Source of the DNA: Planctomycetota bacterium
GTDB taxonomy: Bacteria; Planctomycetota; UBA1135; GCA-002686595
DNA length: 33,462 nucleotides
Assembly (NCBI GenBank): GCA_002720975.1
Contig: PBIX01000048.1
Span: forward strand, 1-33,462
Reading direction: 5' to 3'
The notes below the pieces were generated by a model. It was not told the DNA's origin. It did not search any database and was given only the letters and a program-made list of their open reading frames with translations. This document shows, piece by piece, positions 7,459 through 16,254 of the stretch (the first letter of the stretch is position 1; every line of letters starts with the position of its first letter). The translations under genes and the position numbers were made by a program.

Positions 7459-8093
7459 GGGTTCGCTCGATACCACGCCAGCTCCGCCAGCGAAGCTTGA
7501 GCGTCGTAGTAAGCGTCGTGCGCCGCGCCGCCTTCCAGATCGGCTGCGGGAAAGACGGCGCGCAGCTCAGGCGCTCTTCCCTTGTCCAGCTCCGCACCAG
7601 GGCCACCACGCGACGCACGCCACTCGGTCTTGATCGAGCTCACGTCAAGGAGGCGGTAGTGCAGTCGGGAATGAAAGCGCTTGAGATCCCTGCGCGCGAA
7701 GAACCAATCGGAGTGGATCGAGTTACCGGCCATGATTGGACGGTCCTTGATGGACTCGGGAGCAGCGCCCACCGCAGCGTCCAGATAGGCAGCCAGGAAC
7801 CGATCCCCATCCTGCACGCCAAATGCACTCGCGCGGCACGCCTCTACCACTTCGGGCATGTTCTCGGCGATGAAGGCGCCAGGCTCCCAACCGCTGGGCG
7901 GCTGGAGGTAGACACTGATTCCGTTGCGCCGACGAATGGAGTCAGGCAAGTCCGGGCAGTCGCCTGGGACGATGGGTACCAGATCGGTTCCGGTCACCAC
8001 GAGCGCTACCTGCAGAAGGCTGGCCGAGTCCAGCTCCAGGGAGGTGAACTCGGTATCGAACCAGCAGTAGATCGGTGGGACAGGCGTGGTCAT
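7455..8093 (-). CDS. DEDDh 3'-5' exoribonuclease, oligoribonuclease-like
   Basis: A 212-residue protein with all DEDDh exonuclease residues visible: D13 and E15 in WFDTEFTSLEL, D129 in GNSIHSDWFF, then H192 and D197 in AHDAYYDAQASLAEL. Order and spacing match oligoribonuclease (Orn), which degrades 2-5 nt RNA including pGpG. However, motif I is DTEFTSL rather than the canonical DLEMTGL, and about 35 residues are inserted between motifs I and II. It is therefore an Orn-like relative and the true substrate is uncertain. I start at the ATG at 8091-8093. An in-frame upstream start at 8138 would add 15 basic residues. The TAG stop shares bases with the stop of the MscS gene (CTAG at 7455-7458). 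Confidence 0.85.
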   Translation of the reverse strand: MTTPVPPIYCWFDTEFTSLELDSASLLQVALVVTGTDLVPIVPGDCPDLPDSIRRRNGISVYLQPPSGWEPGAFIAENMPEVVEACRASAFGVQDGDRFLAAYLDAAVGAAPESIKDRPIMAGNSIHSDWFFARRDLKRFHSRLHYRLLDVSSIKTEWRASRGGPGAELDKGRAPELRAVFPAADLEGGAAHDAYYDAQASLAELAWYRANP

Positions 8094-8223
8094 TGGAAGA
8101 GCCGTTCGGCGGGCCAAGCGTAACGCCATTGCCCACAAGGTTGAACACCCCTGGCTGTCATAGGTACCGGTGGGTAGAGAAAGCAGGCTCCAAAATGCGC
8201 GGGCACCCCCTCCGCATCGGCAG

Positions 8224-9354
8224 CTAGTGGCGCGAGCCGAAGGTCAGCGGTGTTTCCCGCCGCTGATCCCCGTTCATCAACTCCAAGAGTACCGACTCGC
8301 CGGCCACCTTCTTGGACAAGACAGCGTGCAGGTCCGCACGAATAGCGACCGGCATGCCATCTACCCCCACGATTACGTCGCCGACTCGCACAACCCCGGC
8401 CCCCATCTCGGCTTGACGAAGCCCTGCTCGCTCGGCTTCTCCACCCGGACGCACCTCAATCACGACGACTCCGGCTCCCGGAGATGCGTCCCCCATGCTC
8501 TCGAAGCAGCTCACGCTGAAATCGTCCGATCCAAGGACCAGTCCGATTTCCGGCCACGGCTGAAACCCCCACTCCATGATCTGCGGCACCCGCTCGGCTA
8601 CGCGATCAACGGGAATGGCAAAGCCAACGCCGGCGTTGGTCTCAGAGGATCCATGAATAGCGGTGATCAAGCCCACAAGTCGCCCACCCGAATCCAGGAG
8701 TGCACCACCGGAATTGCCCGGGTTGATGGCAGCATCAGTCTGAATCATCCCTCCTATCTCCACTCCGTCGTAACCCCGAATGCGTCGGTTGAGCCCACTG
8801 ATCACGCCTGCTGTGAGGGTCCACTCCAAACCGAAGGGTGTGCCGATGGCGTAAGCGTCCTGTCCAACCAACATCGCGCCAGAGTCTCCTAGCGGTACGG
8901 GGGTGAGTTGGGCCGCAGGAGCCTCGATCGCAAGCACGGCCAAGTCGAGGCTCGGTTCAAAACCCACGAGGAGAGCCTCCCAGACAGATCCATCTGACAA
9001 GGTCACGATGGCGCCTGCACGCGTGTCCACAACGTGCATGTTGGTGACGATGTAGCCTTCGTCGTTCCAGACAACGCCCGAGCCCGATCCGGTGGAGTTC
9101 TTCTTCTCCCGCTGGGGGTCCTCGAGGGGCGAGTACTCCGCACCTCCCCAGCGCACGTGGACCACCGAGGGGGAGGTTCTTTGGAAGAGGCTGACCCTTG
9201 AGCCCTCGCCGACGTCGGCTCCTTCTGGATCTCCGCCGGACGGAAGGGCCACACCACGCATGATGATGAACCCAAGCAACACCACGGTACTGGTCGCGAA
9301 GAAGACCAGCGCCGCGAGGGGAAGGGAGCTGGGGGGATTGGAGGTGGAGGCCAT
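8224..9354 (-). CDS. Membrane-anchored HtrA/Deg-type trypsin-like serine protease with PDZ domain
   Basis: A 376-residue protein. There is one N-terminal membrane segment (about 11-33), a chymotrypsin-fold protease domain (about 55-260) with catalytic triad H107 (TNMHVVD), D137 (SLDLAVL) and S215 (NPGNSGGALL), and one C-terminal PDZ domain (about 268-370, ending VGDVIVGVDG and following strands). This is the DegS-like layout with a single anchor and a single PDZ. Such proteins act on the outer face of the cytoplasmic membrane in protein quality control or stress signalling. It is transcribed divergently from the MATE exporter, leaving 143 bases between the two starts for promoters. Confidence 0.93.
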   Translation of the reverse strand: MASTSNPPSSLPLAALVFFATSTVVLLGFIIMRGVALPSGGDPEGADVGEGSRVSLFQRTSPSVVHVRWGGAEYSPLEDPQREKKNSTGSGSGVVWNDEGYIVTNMHVVDTRAGAIVTLSDGSVWEALLVGFEPSLDLAVLAIEAPAAQLTPVPLGDSGAMLVGQDAYAIGTPFGLEWTLTAGVISGLNRRIRGYDGVEIGGMIQTDAAINPGNSGGALLDSGGRLVGLITAIHGSSETNAGVGFAIPVDRVAERVPQIMEWGFQPWPEIGLVLGSDDFSVSCFESMGDASPGAGVVVIEVRPGGEAERAGLRQAEMGAGVVRVGDVIVGVDGMPVAIRADLHAVLSKKVAGESVLLELMNGDQRRETPLTFGSRH

Positions 9355-9497
9355 GAGCAGGGCAGGGTACGGCTCTGACCAGAGAATCGCAGAACTGATC
9401 CCGCTAATCGAACCCCCATCCCAATCATTGCTGCTTGAAATATGCCGGTTCTGACCGCCCGCCGGGTATCTTCCCCGGGCTCACACGCGCTCCTACC

Positions 9498-10850
9498 ATG
9501 TCCCCCCGTCGCCGAGAACTCCGCACCCTGACGGGCCTGGCCGTCCCCCTGGTCCTCACCCACCTGGGCTCGATGCTCATGGGTGCAGTGGATACGGCCA
9601 TGGTGGGCCGGCTGAACGATGCCCCCATTCTGGCAGCCGCCGCCCTCGCCAACGTCTGGATCTCTGGGACGTCCTTGGCGGCTATGGGAATCCTGTTCGG
9701 ACTCGACCCGGTCGTGACCCAGGCCCACGGTGCTGGCAAGGGTGAGCAAGCCGGCCGCGCCCTACAGGGGGGCTTGGTCATCGCCATTCTCCTGGGCCTG
9801 TTCATCTCGGCTCTGTGGACGCGAACGGAGAGCGTGCTCCTCACATTTGGACAGGATCCGGAGCTGGCGCGCATGGCCGGTCGCTACGCGCGGGTTCAGG
9901 CCTTCTCCGTGGTCCCCTTCCTGCTCTTCACCGCCCTGCGCCAGTACCTGCAAGGTCGTGGGATTCTCGCCCCCGCCTTGTGGGTGACGGCTATCGCCAA
10001 CATCTTCAACGCCCTCCTGAATTGGGCCCTCATCTTCGGACATCTGGGGCTGCCCGCCATGGGGCTCCAAGGGGCCGGGGTGGCCAGCGGATTGACACGC
10101 GCGTTCATGTTCGCCGCCCTCGCCGTCATGGTCTGGCGTGCGCGCCTCTACCGCGGTGCCTGGTCCCCTTGGAGCATGAAAGCCCTTCACCCGGACTCAT
10201 GGGGGCCCACCCTGCGATTTGGGGCACCAGTCTGTCTGCACCTCTCCCTTGAGATCTGGGCCTTCAGCTACTCGACACTGATGGCGGGCAAGCTCGGGGC
10301 GATCGCCACCGCAGCCCACTCTGTGGTGATGAATGTGGCCAGCCTGACGTTCATGATTCCGCTGGGTATCTCGGCAGCAGCTGTCACGCGCGTGGGGAAC
10401 CTGATCGGGGCGCGAAGGCACGATGACGCCCAGAGGGCTTCTTGGGTGGCCATGGGCATGGGTGCAGGAGTGATGGCCTGCTGCGGCTTGACGATATTCC
10501 TGCTGCGCGATTCCCTGCCGGGCATCTACACGGGTCAACAGGAGGTGCTGCGAACGTGTGCCTTGATCCTGCCCATCGCCGCCGCATTCCAGATTTTCGA
10601 CGGCACGCAGGTTGTTGGCAGCGGAATCCTGCGTGGCATGGGGCGCACGTTGCCCGCGGCTGGCCTCAACCTGGTGGGGTACTGGGCACTTGCCCTACCT
10701 CTGGCCCATTGGATGGCATTCAAGCGCGGGATGGGATTGCCCGGCATCTGGTGGGGGCTGGCCGTCGCTCTGGCCGTTGTCGCCCTCGGCATGACCGCCT
10801 GTGTTCACTTCCTTGGCCCGGCCAGGGACCGACGGCGGGTGATCGACTAG
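9498..10850 (+). CDS. MATE-family (NorM-like) multidrug/Na+ or H+ antiporter
   Basis: A 450-residue protein with about 12 hydrophobic helices, the usual NorM length. The N-terminal half has the family segment VPLVLTHLGSMLMGAVDTAM followed by VGRL, and the middle has NALLNWALIFGHLGLPAMG and GAGVASGLTR, both typical MATE signatures. The C-terminal half repeats the fold (GISAAAVTRVGNLIGA). It exports cationic drugs or toxic metabolites across the inner membrane in exchange for Na+ or H+, and which ion cannot be told here. I start at the ATG at 9498 (MSPRRREL). An earlier ATG at 9435 would add 21 residues with no family match. It ends one base before the convergent GNAT gene. Confidence 0.92.
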   Translation: MSPRRRELRTLTGLAVPLVLTHLGSMLMGAVDTAMVGRLNDAPILAAAALANVWISGTSLAAMGILFGLDPVVTQAHGAGKGEQAGRALQGGLVIAILLGLFISALWTRTESVLLTFGQDPELARMAGRYARVQAFSVVPFLLFTALRQYLQGRGILAPALWVTAIANIFNALLNWALIFGHLGLPAMGLQGAGVASGLTRAFMFAALAVMVWRARLYRGAWSPWSMKALHPDSWGPTLRFGAPVCLHLSLEIWAFSYSTLMAGKLGAIATAAHSVVMNVASLTFMIPLGISAAAVTRVGNLIGARRHDDAQRASWVAMGMGAGVMACCGLTIFLLRDSLPGIYTGQQEVLRTCALILPIAAAFQIFDGTQVVGSGILRGMGRTLPAAGLNLVGYWALALPLAHWMAFKRGMGLPGIWWGLAVALAVVALGMTACVHFLGPARDRRRVID

Positions 10851-10851
10851 C

Positions 10852-11259
10852 TCAGCGCCGACGCATGAAGCAGAGGTCGCCGAGATCTGCGGTGAAGCCC
10901 CACTGCTCATAGAAGGGCACAAGCTCCTCGGCACAATACAGTTGGAACTGACGGACGCCGCGCATTTCGGGATGACCCAGGGCGGCATCCATCAGGCGCC
11001 GGCCAAGTCCGGCGCCGCGCCAGGCTGGTGCGACGATCGCGTCCATCAGGAACGCGGTGAAGGCGCCGTCCGAGAGTACCCGTGCGTAACCCGCCAGAAT
11101 CTCCTCCTCGTCCACAAGGGCCAGGTTCAGAGTGTTCCCACTCAGCATCTTCTGCACGTCACCCAGAGAACATCCCTTTGACCATTCCTCCGTCTGGTAC
11201 AAGCGCCACAGCGAATCCTCAAGGGCAGGGGTCAACTCTTCAACGAGGGTGAATCTCAC
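10852..11259 (-). CDS. GNAT-family N-acetyltransferase
   Basis: About 135 residues with the acetyl-CoA-binding motif A, VAPAWRGAGLGRRLMDAAL at 76-94 (R81-x-x-G84-x-G86). Motif B-like residues follow, ending EELVPFYEQWGFT, the usual GNAT end. The substrate is unknown. There is no ATG start: I favour the GTG at 11257-11259 (VRFTLVEELTP). A TTG at 11317-11319 would overlap the upstream stop codon (TTGA) and give 155 residues, with a Pro-rich leader that does not look conserved. The gene follows the phytase-like gene on the same strand and converges on the MATE gene with one base between stops. Confidence 0.83.
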   Translation of the reverse strand: MRFTLVEELTPALEDSLWRLYQTEEWSKGCSLGDVQKMLSGNTLNLALVDEEEILAGYARVLSDGAFTAFLMDAIVAPAWRGAGLGRRLMDAALGHPEMRGVRQFQLYCAEELVPFYEQWGFTADLGDLCFMRRR

Positions 11260-11315
11260 AGTTGGGGGCGGAATAGGGTGGGAGGCTCGGGTGGTCTTTC
11301 CTGGCCCGATGATCG

Positions 11316-12719
11316 TCAATCACAGAAGCGCACTTCAAGGGCGTCCGAGAAGTTGGATCCAGCACCACCCGCCAGGGGTGCCCGGTACCAGAACTGGAAG
11401 TCCAGGGTGGTGCCTGGGCTGAGGATGGTGCCACCGGGCAGGGCAGAGAGATCGAGGGGGAACTGAGCCCCACCCAGGCCATCCAGGGCCAGTGCTGGCA
11501 GTCTTGCCAGATTGCCAGCCACGCAGCGCATGCCATCCGCCACCGGCAGAAGCGTGCGCTTGTCTCCCAGAAAGAACAGACCGAATTGCCCGGGAATGGC
11601 ACCCGTCACCTGCAAGACCAGATCGTTCGAGCTGATACTGGTGGTGCCTTGCCAACCCATGAGGGCACCGGCGCCGGCGGCATTGGGAGTCGTCACACAG
11701 TAGGGCGACGCCTCACAACCGCAGGGCCCATCGGCTCCGACGAGGTCGAATGCCACCAACGCATTGGCCGTGATGGGGTCCCCGTCGTCAGTCACACCCG
11801 TGACGCTGCGTCCGCCCTGGGTGAGATCAGGCCCCAGGGCCAGCCCTTCCAGATTGGTAGCTGCGCCGGCCCAGAGGAGGTTCTTGGACACGGGTGTGAA
11901 CGCTGCACCGGCCAAGGAACCCAAGGCACTGACGTCGCTGGCTCCGGTCGTGTCCACTTCATAGATACGAGTCAGGAACGGAGGGAAGGCGAGCGCCAGC
12001 GAGCGCTCCATGGCCAGCATGCGACCATCAGGTAGGGCCACCAGATCCACCAATCCGCTCTGGCCGCTGCCGCCAGGGATGTACGGGCCGTGCATGGGCT
12101 CAACCCAGTAGGCGTACTGCTCAGCGGCCACCGGGCTGGGCCCGGTCAGGTTGAACCGCAACAGGCGAACGACACTCCCTGAGGTTGGTGTCGCCAAGGC
12201 CCCATCCACGCTGAGGGCCTCTTCATTGGCAGTCCATAAGCTGAGCTGGTCACAAGCCACGCTCAAGGACTCAAACCCCCGGTTGCTCCGCGCAGCGGCG
12301 AATACGGCGGGGACGTTCAAGCTCTCCTGCCAAGCCCCGTCCAACCCATGCCGGTGTAGACCGGGACCGTTCTCTTCGCTGAGATACAGGGCAGGCAGGC
12401 CCGGCGCGTGAGCGACACCCTCATGGTCTCGGGCCTGGTCCATTTGCAATCCGGTCAGGTAGCCAGCCTGCGCAACGGTCCCATCCGCATTCAACTGAAT
12501 GTCCAAGGGAACAACGCGATCCGAATTGTCCATGACCGCGTGGTAGCCCAGATCCCACCGATAGGCGAGACCACTCAAACCACCGACGGTGAAAGTCTGG
12601 CCGTTTGCATCCTGAGCACTGGCCGGCAAGGCAACGGCACCCTCGTATTGCAGGGAGAGGCTCTGGCCCAAGGCACTCTGCAAGAGCAGAAATACCAGAG
12701 GGATAATTGAAGAGCGCAT
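11316..12719 (-). CDS. Secreted phytase-like (esterase-like) beta-propeller protein with planctomycete C-terminal domain
   Basis: A 467-residue protein. The signal peptide is about 1-19 (MRSSIIPLVFLLLQSALGQ). A phytase-like/esterase-like domain (PF13449 type, about 20-330) shows the landmarks GGLSGLAY (47-53), DHEGVAHAPG (98-107), NRGFESLSV (146-154) and NLEGLALGPD (289-298), all repeating E-G/E-S loops of this family. A compact domain from about 333 to 467 begins CGCEASPYCVTTPNAAGAG and ends VRFCD. I know this type as a C-terminal module of secreted proteins in Poly30/Saltatorellus-like planctomycetes, with no assigned function. The start ATG at 12717-12719 precedes the signal peptide. It lies downstream of the subtilase gene on the same strand. 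Confidence 0.83.
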   Translation of the reverse strand: MRSSIIPLVFLLLQSALGQSLSLQYEGAVALPASAQDANGQTFTVGGLSGLAYRWDLGYHAVMDNSDRVVPLDIQLNADGTVAQAGYLTGLQMDQARDHEGVAHAPGLPALYLSEENGPGLHRHGLDGAWQESLNVPAVFAAARSNRGFESLSVACDQLSLWTANEEALSVDGALATPTSGSVVRLLRFNLTGPSPVAAEQYAYWVEPMHGPYIPGGSGQSGLVDLVALPDGRMLAMERSLALAFPPFLTRIYEVDTTGASDVSALGSLAGAAFTPVSKNLLWAGAATNLEGLALGPDLTQGGRSVTGVTDDGDPITANALVAFDLVGADGPCGCEASPYCVTTPNAAGAGALMGWQGTTSISSNDLVLQVTGAIPGQFGLFFLGDKRTLLPVADGMRCVAGNLARLPALALDGLGGAQFPLDLSALPGGTILSPGTTLDFQFWYRAPLAGGAGSNFSDALEVRFCD

Positions 12720-12876
12720 CAGGAACCCAACCTTGGCCAGCCAATACACCGCGGGTACGGGGCTATGCCAGTTGGATTCTACACACACCGTCCAATCCCG
12801 GTACGGCCCGCAGCCTGGGGGCGGGTGCAATCAGGATGAGCGTCCAGCAATGAGGCGCCGCACCTTTGGGGTGGAA

Positions 12877-14571
12877 TCAGATCTTGATGCCGATGACCTT
12901 CACGTCGTCCACGTCACCGCGTTCCTTGCCCATATTGCCAACAGAGCGGAAGCGGATCTTGAAGGAGGAGTTGTTGTCGGCACCGCTGGGAAGCTCGATA
13001 AAGCGCCCGTTCCACTTGCGAGCAGTGACCGTGTCTACGGAATTCCAGGTACTTCCATTGAACCACTCGACCTCCATGCTCTCGCCCGAGTCGTAGTTCT
13101 TCGAACGCCGACTGACGAGTAGGGCAATCTGGTCATAGGTACTGGTACTCACCGCACGCTCGATGATGCCCGTGTTACGGATGCGTGCACCGAAGCTACC
13201 TGTGTCGGATGCACCCGTCTTCACCTTGGCCTTGCCCACGGGTAGAGACCACCCACCTGCGACGAAATCCCCGCTCTCGAAGTCATCGGAGAACAGCGTC
13301 TCGTAGTCGTAGATCAGCTGCATGGTGCGGTGCACATCAATGCGCCCATACCCGAATGTGCTGTCTTCTCCGGTGCTTCCCAGGTCATCACAACCGTAGC
13401 GCAGGATGTACTCGGCCTGATCGGGAGTCAGGGTCGGATCGGCTGAGAAGATCAAGCCCACCAAGCCCGCGGTCAACGGAGTTGCAAAGCTCGTCCCAGA
13501 CGCGGATCCGTAGCCGTTGCCCATGGTCGTGGTGAAGATGCTGCTTCCCGGGGCGAACAGATCGATGTAGTTGCCATAGCTGGAGAAGCTCGAGCGGTTG
13601 TCGCTACTGTCTGTAGCCCCCACCATGATGGCACCGTCATCGCGATTGCCCTTGTAGTTATTGCCTGCGTTGTCCGCAGCCCAGATCAACAGTGCGCCTT
13701 TTGAGCGTAGGAAGTCGCCGGTTGTACTGACCGATCCAGAGGTGCCACCGCTGTAGCTCACGCTGGCCACACGATCTCCCGCCAGGGCCGCAGTCTGGGC
13801 GGCATGAGTCAGGGTTGAGATGGAACTACCGCCACCACTGGAGTTGGAGACGCGCATCATGCGCGGAGAGAGACGCCAGCCCGTTCCAACGACGCCCTTG
13901 TTGTTGTTGCCCTTGGCCGCAGCACAGCCAGTGGTCATGGTGCCATGACCATGGATGTCATTGATCTGTCCACCGGCGGACTCCCATACCTTGTCCACAG
14001 CGTTATAGCCCTCCACCCGATGCACCTGGAGGTCCACGTGGTTGAGCTCCACACCCGTGTCGCAGATCGCCACGACCACGGAGGTAGAACCCGTCTCCAG
14101 GTCCCAACCGTTGCAGGAGTTCATGCGGTTCGCGTTGTGATGCCACTGGCTCCCGAAGTTGGGGTCGTTCGGGCATCCAATGGGGAAGACGCGCCAGTCG
14201 GGCTCCACGTACTCGAAGTTCCCTTGGGCCATCAACTCCTTGGCCACGAGGTTCTCGTTACCCAGCCCCACCTCGATGATGTACTCATCGGTGGGCACCG
14301 CGTAGTCCACCAGAGGGTACGCCGCGAGGGCGGCATCCGCGTTGCGAACCCGGCGCCGCACCTCGGCGCGTGTCATCCCGTACTCACGGGCGTGCTGCAC
14401 CTGCAGAGGGCGCGCGATCATGCGGCCCGTGAATTCCATGTTGCCGATGACTTCGACGAATTCAGGTGTGGCCGCTTCTTGGGCAGTGACCGGAGAGGAC
14501 AGTATTGTGGCTGCACAGAAGGCGCAGATGGACAGGAAGGACTGAGCGTGGGAACTCGAATTGGGCGACAT
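12877..14571 (-). CDS. Secreted subtilisin-like (S8) serine protease with C-terminal beta-sandwich
   Basis: A 564-residue protein: signal peptide about 1-30 (cleavage near VTA-QEA), a propeptide-like region to about 130, a catalytic domain about 140-420, and a C-terminal domain about 425-560 resembling jelly-roll/MAM-type carbohydrate- or protein-binding modules (DDFESGDFVAGGW, then paired SRRSKNYDSGESMEVEW). The catalytic triad is D171 (AICDTGVELNH), H209 (HGHGTMTTG) and S361 (GTSFATPLTAG), with N304 (NAGNN) as the oxyanion residue. Fold and signal imply secretion for degradation of external protein. The ATG at 14569-14571 sits right after an A-rich leader (AAAAAATG), with no Shine-Dalgarno sequence. 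Confidence 0.92.
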   Translation of the reverse strand: MSPNSSSHAQSFLSICAFCAATILSSPVTAQEAATPEFVEVIGNMEFTGRMIARPLQVQHAREYGMTRAEVRRRVRNADAALAAYPLVDYAVPTDEYIIEVGLGNENLVAKELMAQGNFEYVEPDWRVFPIGCPNDPNFGSQWHHNANRMNSCNGWDLETGSTSVVVAICDTGVELNHVDLQVHRVEGYNAVDKVWESAGGQINDIHGHGTMTTGCAAAKGNNNKGVVGTGWRLSPRMMRVSNSSGGGSSISTLTHAAQTAALAGDRVASVSYSGGTSGSVSTTGDFLRSKGALLIWAADNAGNNYKGNRDDGAIMVGATDSSDNRSSFSSYGNYIDLFAPGSSIFTTTMGNGYGSASGTSFATPLTAGLVGLIFSADPTLTPDQAEYILRYGCDDLGSTGEDSTFGYGRIDVHRTMQLIYDYETLFSDDFESGDFVAGGWSLPVGKAKVKTGASDTGSFGARIRNTGIIERAVSTSTYDQIALLVSRRSKNYDSGESMEVEWFNGSTWNSVDTVTARKWNGRFIELPSGADNNSSFKIRFRSVGNMGKERGDVDDVKVIGIKI

Positions 14572-14740
14572 TTTTTGGAACCGAGTGAGAGTCGTTGAGA
14601 GGAGAGGCTTTGGTGACCGAGAGAATCAACCACGTAGTACACCCCTTATTAGGCACCCAAGGTGCAAAAGGTTCCCTCTAGGTCCACAACTTGCGTCAAA
14701 AATCGCGAAATGAGCCGGCCCACAGAAGCGGATCAGCCCA

Positions 14741-16120
14741 CTAGTCCCCCCCCGGCCCGCCTGCGTACCCCATGGCCTTGAGGTCCTTGAGGCGCTCACC
14801 ATCCACACGCACGGTCTCCCGCTGCCGTGCCGATTCGGTGCCCTTCAGCTCTTCGCTCAATGCATCGAGCATGCTGTGCAGGCGAAAGAAGTCGAGGTCA
14901 TTGCACAGGACAGTCTCCCCGGGATCTTCCGCCAGATTGTAGAGCTCGTGGTTTCCATCCGATGATTGGATCAGCTTGTGCGATCCGTCATAGACCACGG
15001 TCCGCACACGCCTGAAACGCTCGCCCACCGTGGGGTGCAAGATGTCGGGCAGGCGACTGTAGTGGTTCTCGGCCACAACGAGCCCCACCCCGGGCCGCAG
15101 GGGAAATTCCGGGCCCAATCGACCTGAAATCTCGCTGGTAAGACCATCCAGGATCAAGGCCGGCAGGTGCGCACTACCCGCCCTCTCAGTGCGAAGCTCC
15201 CCGACTGTCTGGCCAGGATACTTGATGAGCAGTGGCACCGAGAGTGCCTGTTCGTACACGTCCTTGGAATGTTCCACGAGGCCATGCTCCCCAAAGTACT
15301 CCCCATGGTCAGACACGACGACCAACAGAAGGTCCTCCCACAGGCCGCGCTCCTTGAGTTGATCGAAGAGTTCGCCCAGTGCCAGGTCCAGGTTTCTGAC
15401 GGCGCGGTTGTACTGGTCCTGCAGCGTAAGTCCCAACTCCCCAGCCTCTTCCCCGCGCACGATGACCTGCTGATACAAGCGATTGAGCAGATCGGAAGAG
15501 TACTCAGTAGCTTGATCGTATTCGCGCTCTCCAGGCAGAGGCTCAACGTTGTAGGGGCGGTGGGTGTCCATAAGGTTCACGAACATGGTCCAGGGACGAT
15601 CCGAAGTCCTTTGCTGCGCGCGATCATCCATCCAACTCAAGACGTTCTTGCAAAGACGCGGCGCGCGTTCGCGACTGATGCGCCACTGGTCGAACCCCTG
15701 GGACAGACCAAACTCGCCCTTCAGGTAGACGGCGTTGGCCACGATCCCCGCCGTAACGTAGCCCACTTCCCGGAGTGCCTCGGCCAGGGTCCGCTGCTCC
15801 TCCTCAAGGGTGAAGCAGTTGTCCACGCTCATGTCCTCCACCTCAAAGGAGTAGGCACCGTGAGCGCTGGGGTTCTTCCCCGTGAACATGGATGCGTGAC
15901 TGGGGACCGTCCAAGGAGAACTCGCGGAGCAGTTCTCCCAGCGAGTGGCCTGGGCCGCCAGGGCGTCGAGGTTGGGAGTCAGGTTTCCCGTCCCCCCGTA
16001 GCACCCCAGTCGATCGGCGCGCAGGGTGTCTACGCATAGGATGAGGACGTTGGGCGGGGTGTCCCCCATCGATCCACAGGCGCTGAGCACAAGGGGCAGG
16101 AATAGGAACAGGGGTCTCAT
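14741..16120 (-). CDS. AlkP-superfamily lipoprotein, sulfatase-like but with Thr at the nucleophile position
   Basis: A 459-residue protein. The lipobox is L12-S13-A14-C15, so it is probably lipid-anchored. The N-terminal metal site opens at NVLILCVDTLRADRLGC (D31). The active-site loop reads SPWTVPSHASMFTG (68-81). T71 stands where classical sulfatases have the Cys or Ser converted to formylglycine, and the CxPxR consensus is absent. H187 (MDTHRPY) and D271-H272 (VVSDHGEYFGEHG) complete the metal site. Thr is the nucleophile in phosphoglycerol and phosphoethanolamine transferases of this superfamily, so a phospho-transferase or phosphodiesterase activity is as likely as sulfate-ester hydrolysis. 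It ends in LKDLKAMGYAGG, a tail also seen in the neighbour. Confidence 0.87.
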   Translation of the reverse strand: MRPLFLFLPLVLSACGSMGDTPPNVLILCVDTLRADRLGCYGGTGNLTPNLDALAAQATRWENCSASSPWTVPSHASMFTGKNPSAHGAYSFEVEDMSVDNCFTLEEEQRTLAEALREVGYVTAGIVANAVYLKGEFGLSQGFDQWRISRERAPRLCKNVLSWMDDRAQQRTSDRPWTMFVNLMDTHRPYNVEPLPGEREYDQATEYSSDLLNRLYQQVIVRGEEAGELGLTLQDQYNRAVRNLDLALGELFDQLKERGLWEDLLLVVVSDHGEYFGEHGLVEHSKDVYEQALSVPLLIKYPGQTVGELRTERAGSAHLPALILDGLTSEISGRLGPEFPLRPGVGLVVAENHYSRLPDILHPTVGERFRRVRTVVYDGSHKLIQSSDGNHELYNLAEDPGETVLCNDLDFFRLHSMLDALSEELKGTESARQRETVRVDGERLKDLKAMGYAGGPGGD

Positions 16121-16254
16121 GGGAGGGCAGTGTAGCGCCTCACCCTCTACGGAGCCCGAACCTGGTCGTTGGACATGGGAGGCCCACGCGCCATCATGGG
16201 CACGCCTGTCGGCATTCAAGCCCAACCTCCAGCACCCGCCTGCGTACTCCCGCC

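Noticed and set aside
14640..14700. GCACC-CAA-GGTGC mini-hairpin upstream of the subtilase gene as a regulator
   Set aside because: A 5-bp stem with a 3-base loop is expected by chance at this GC content.
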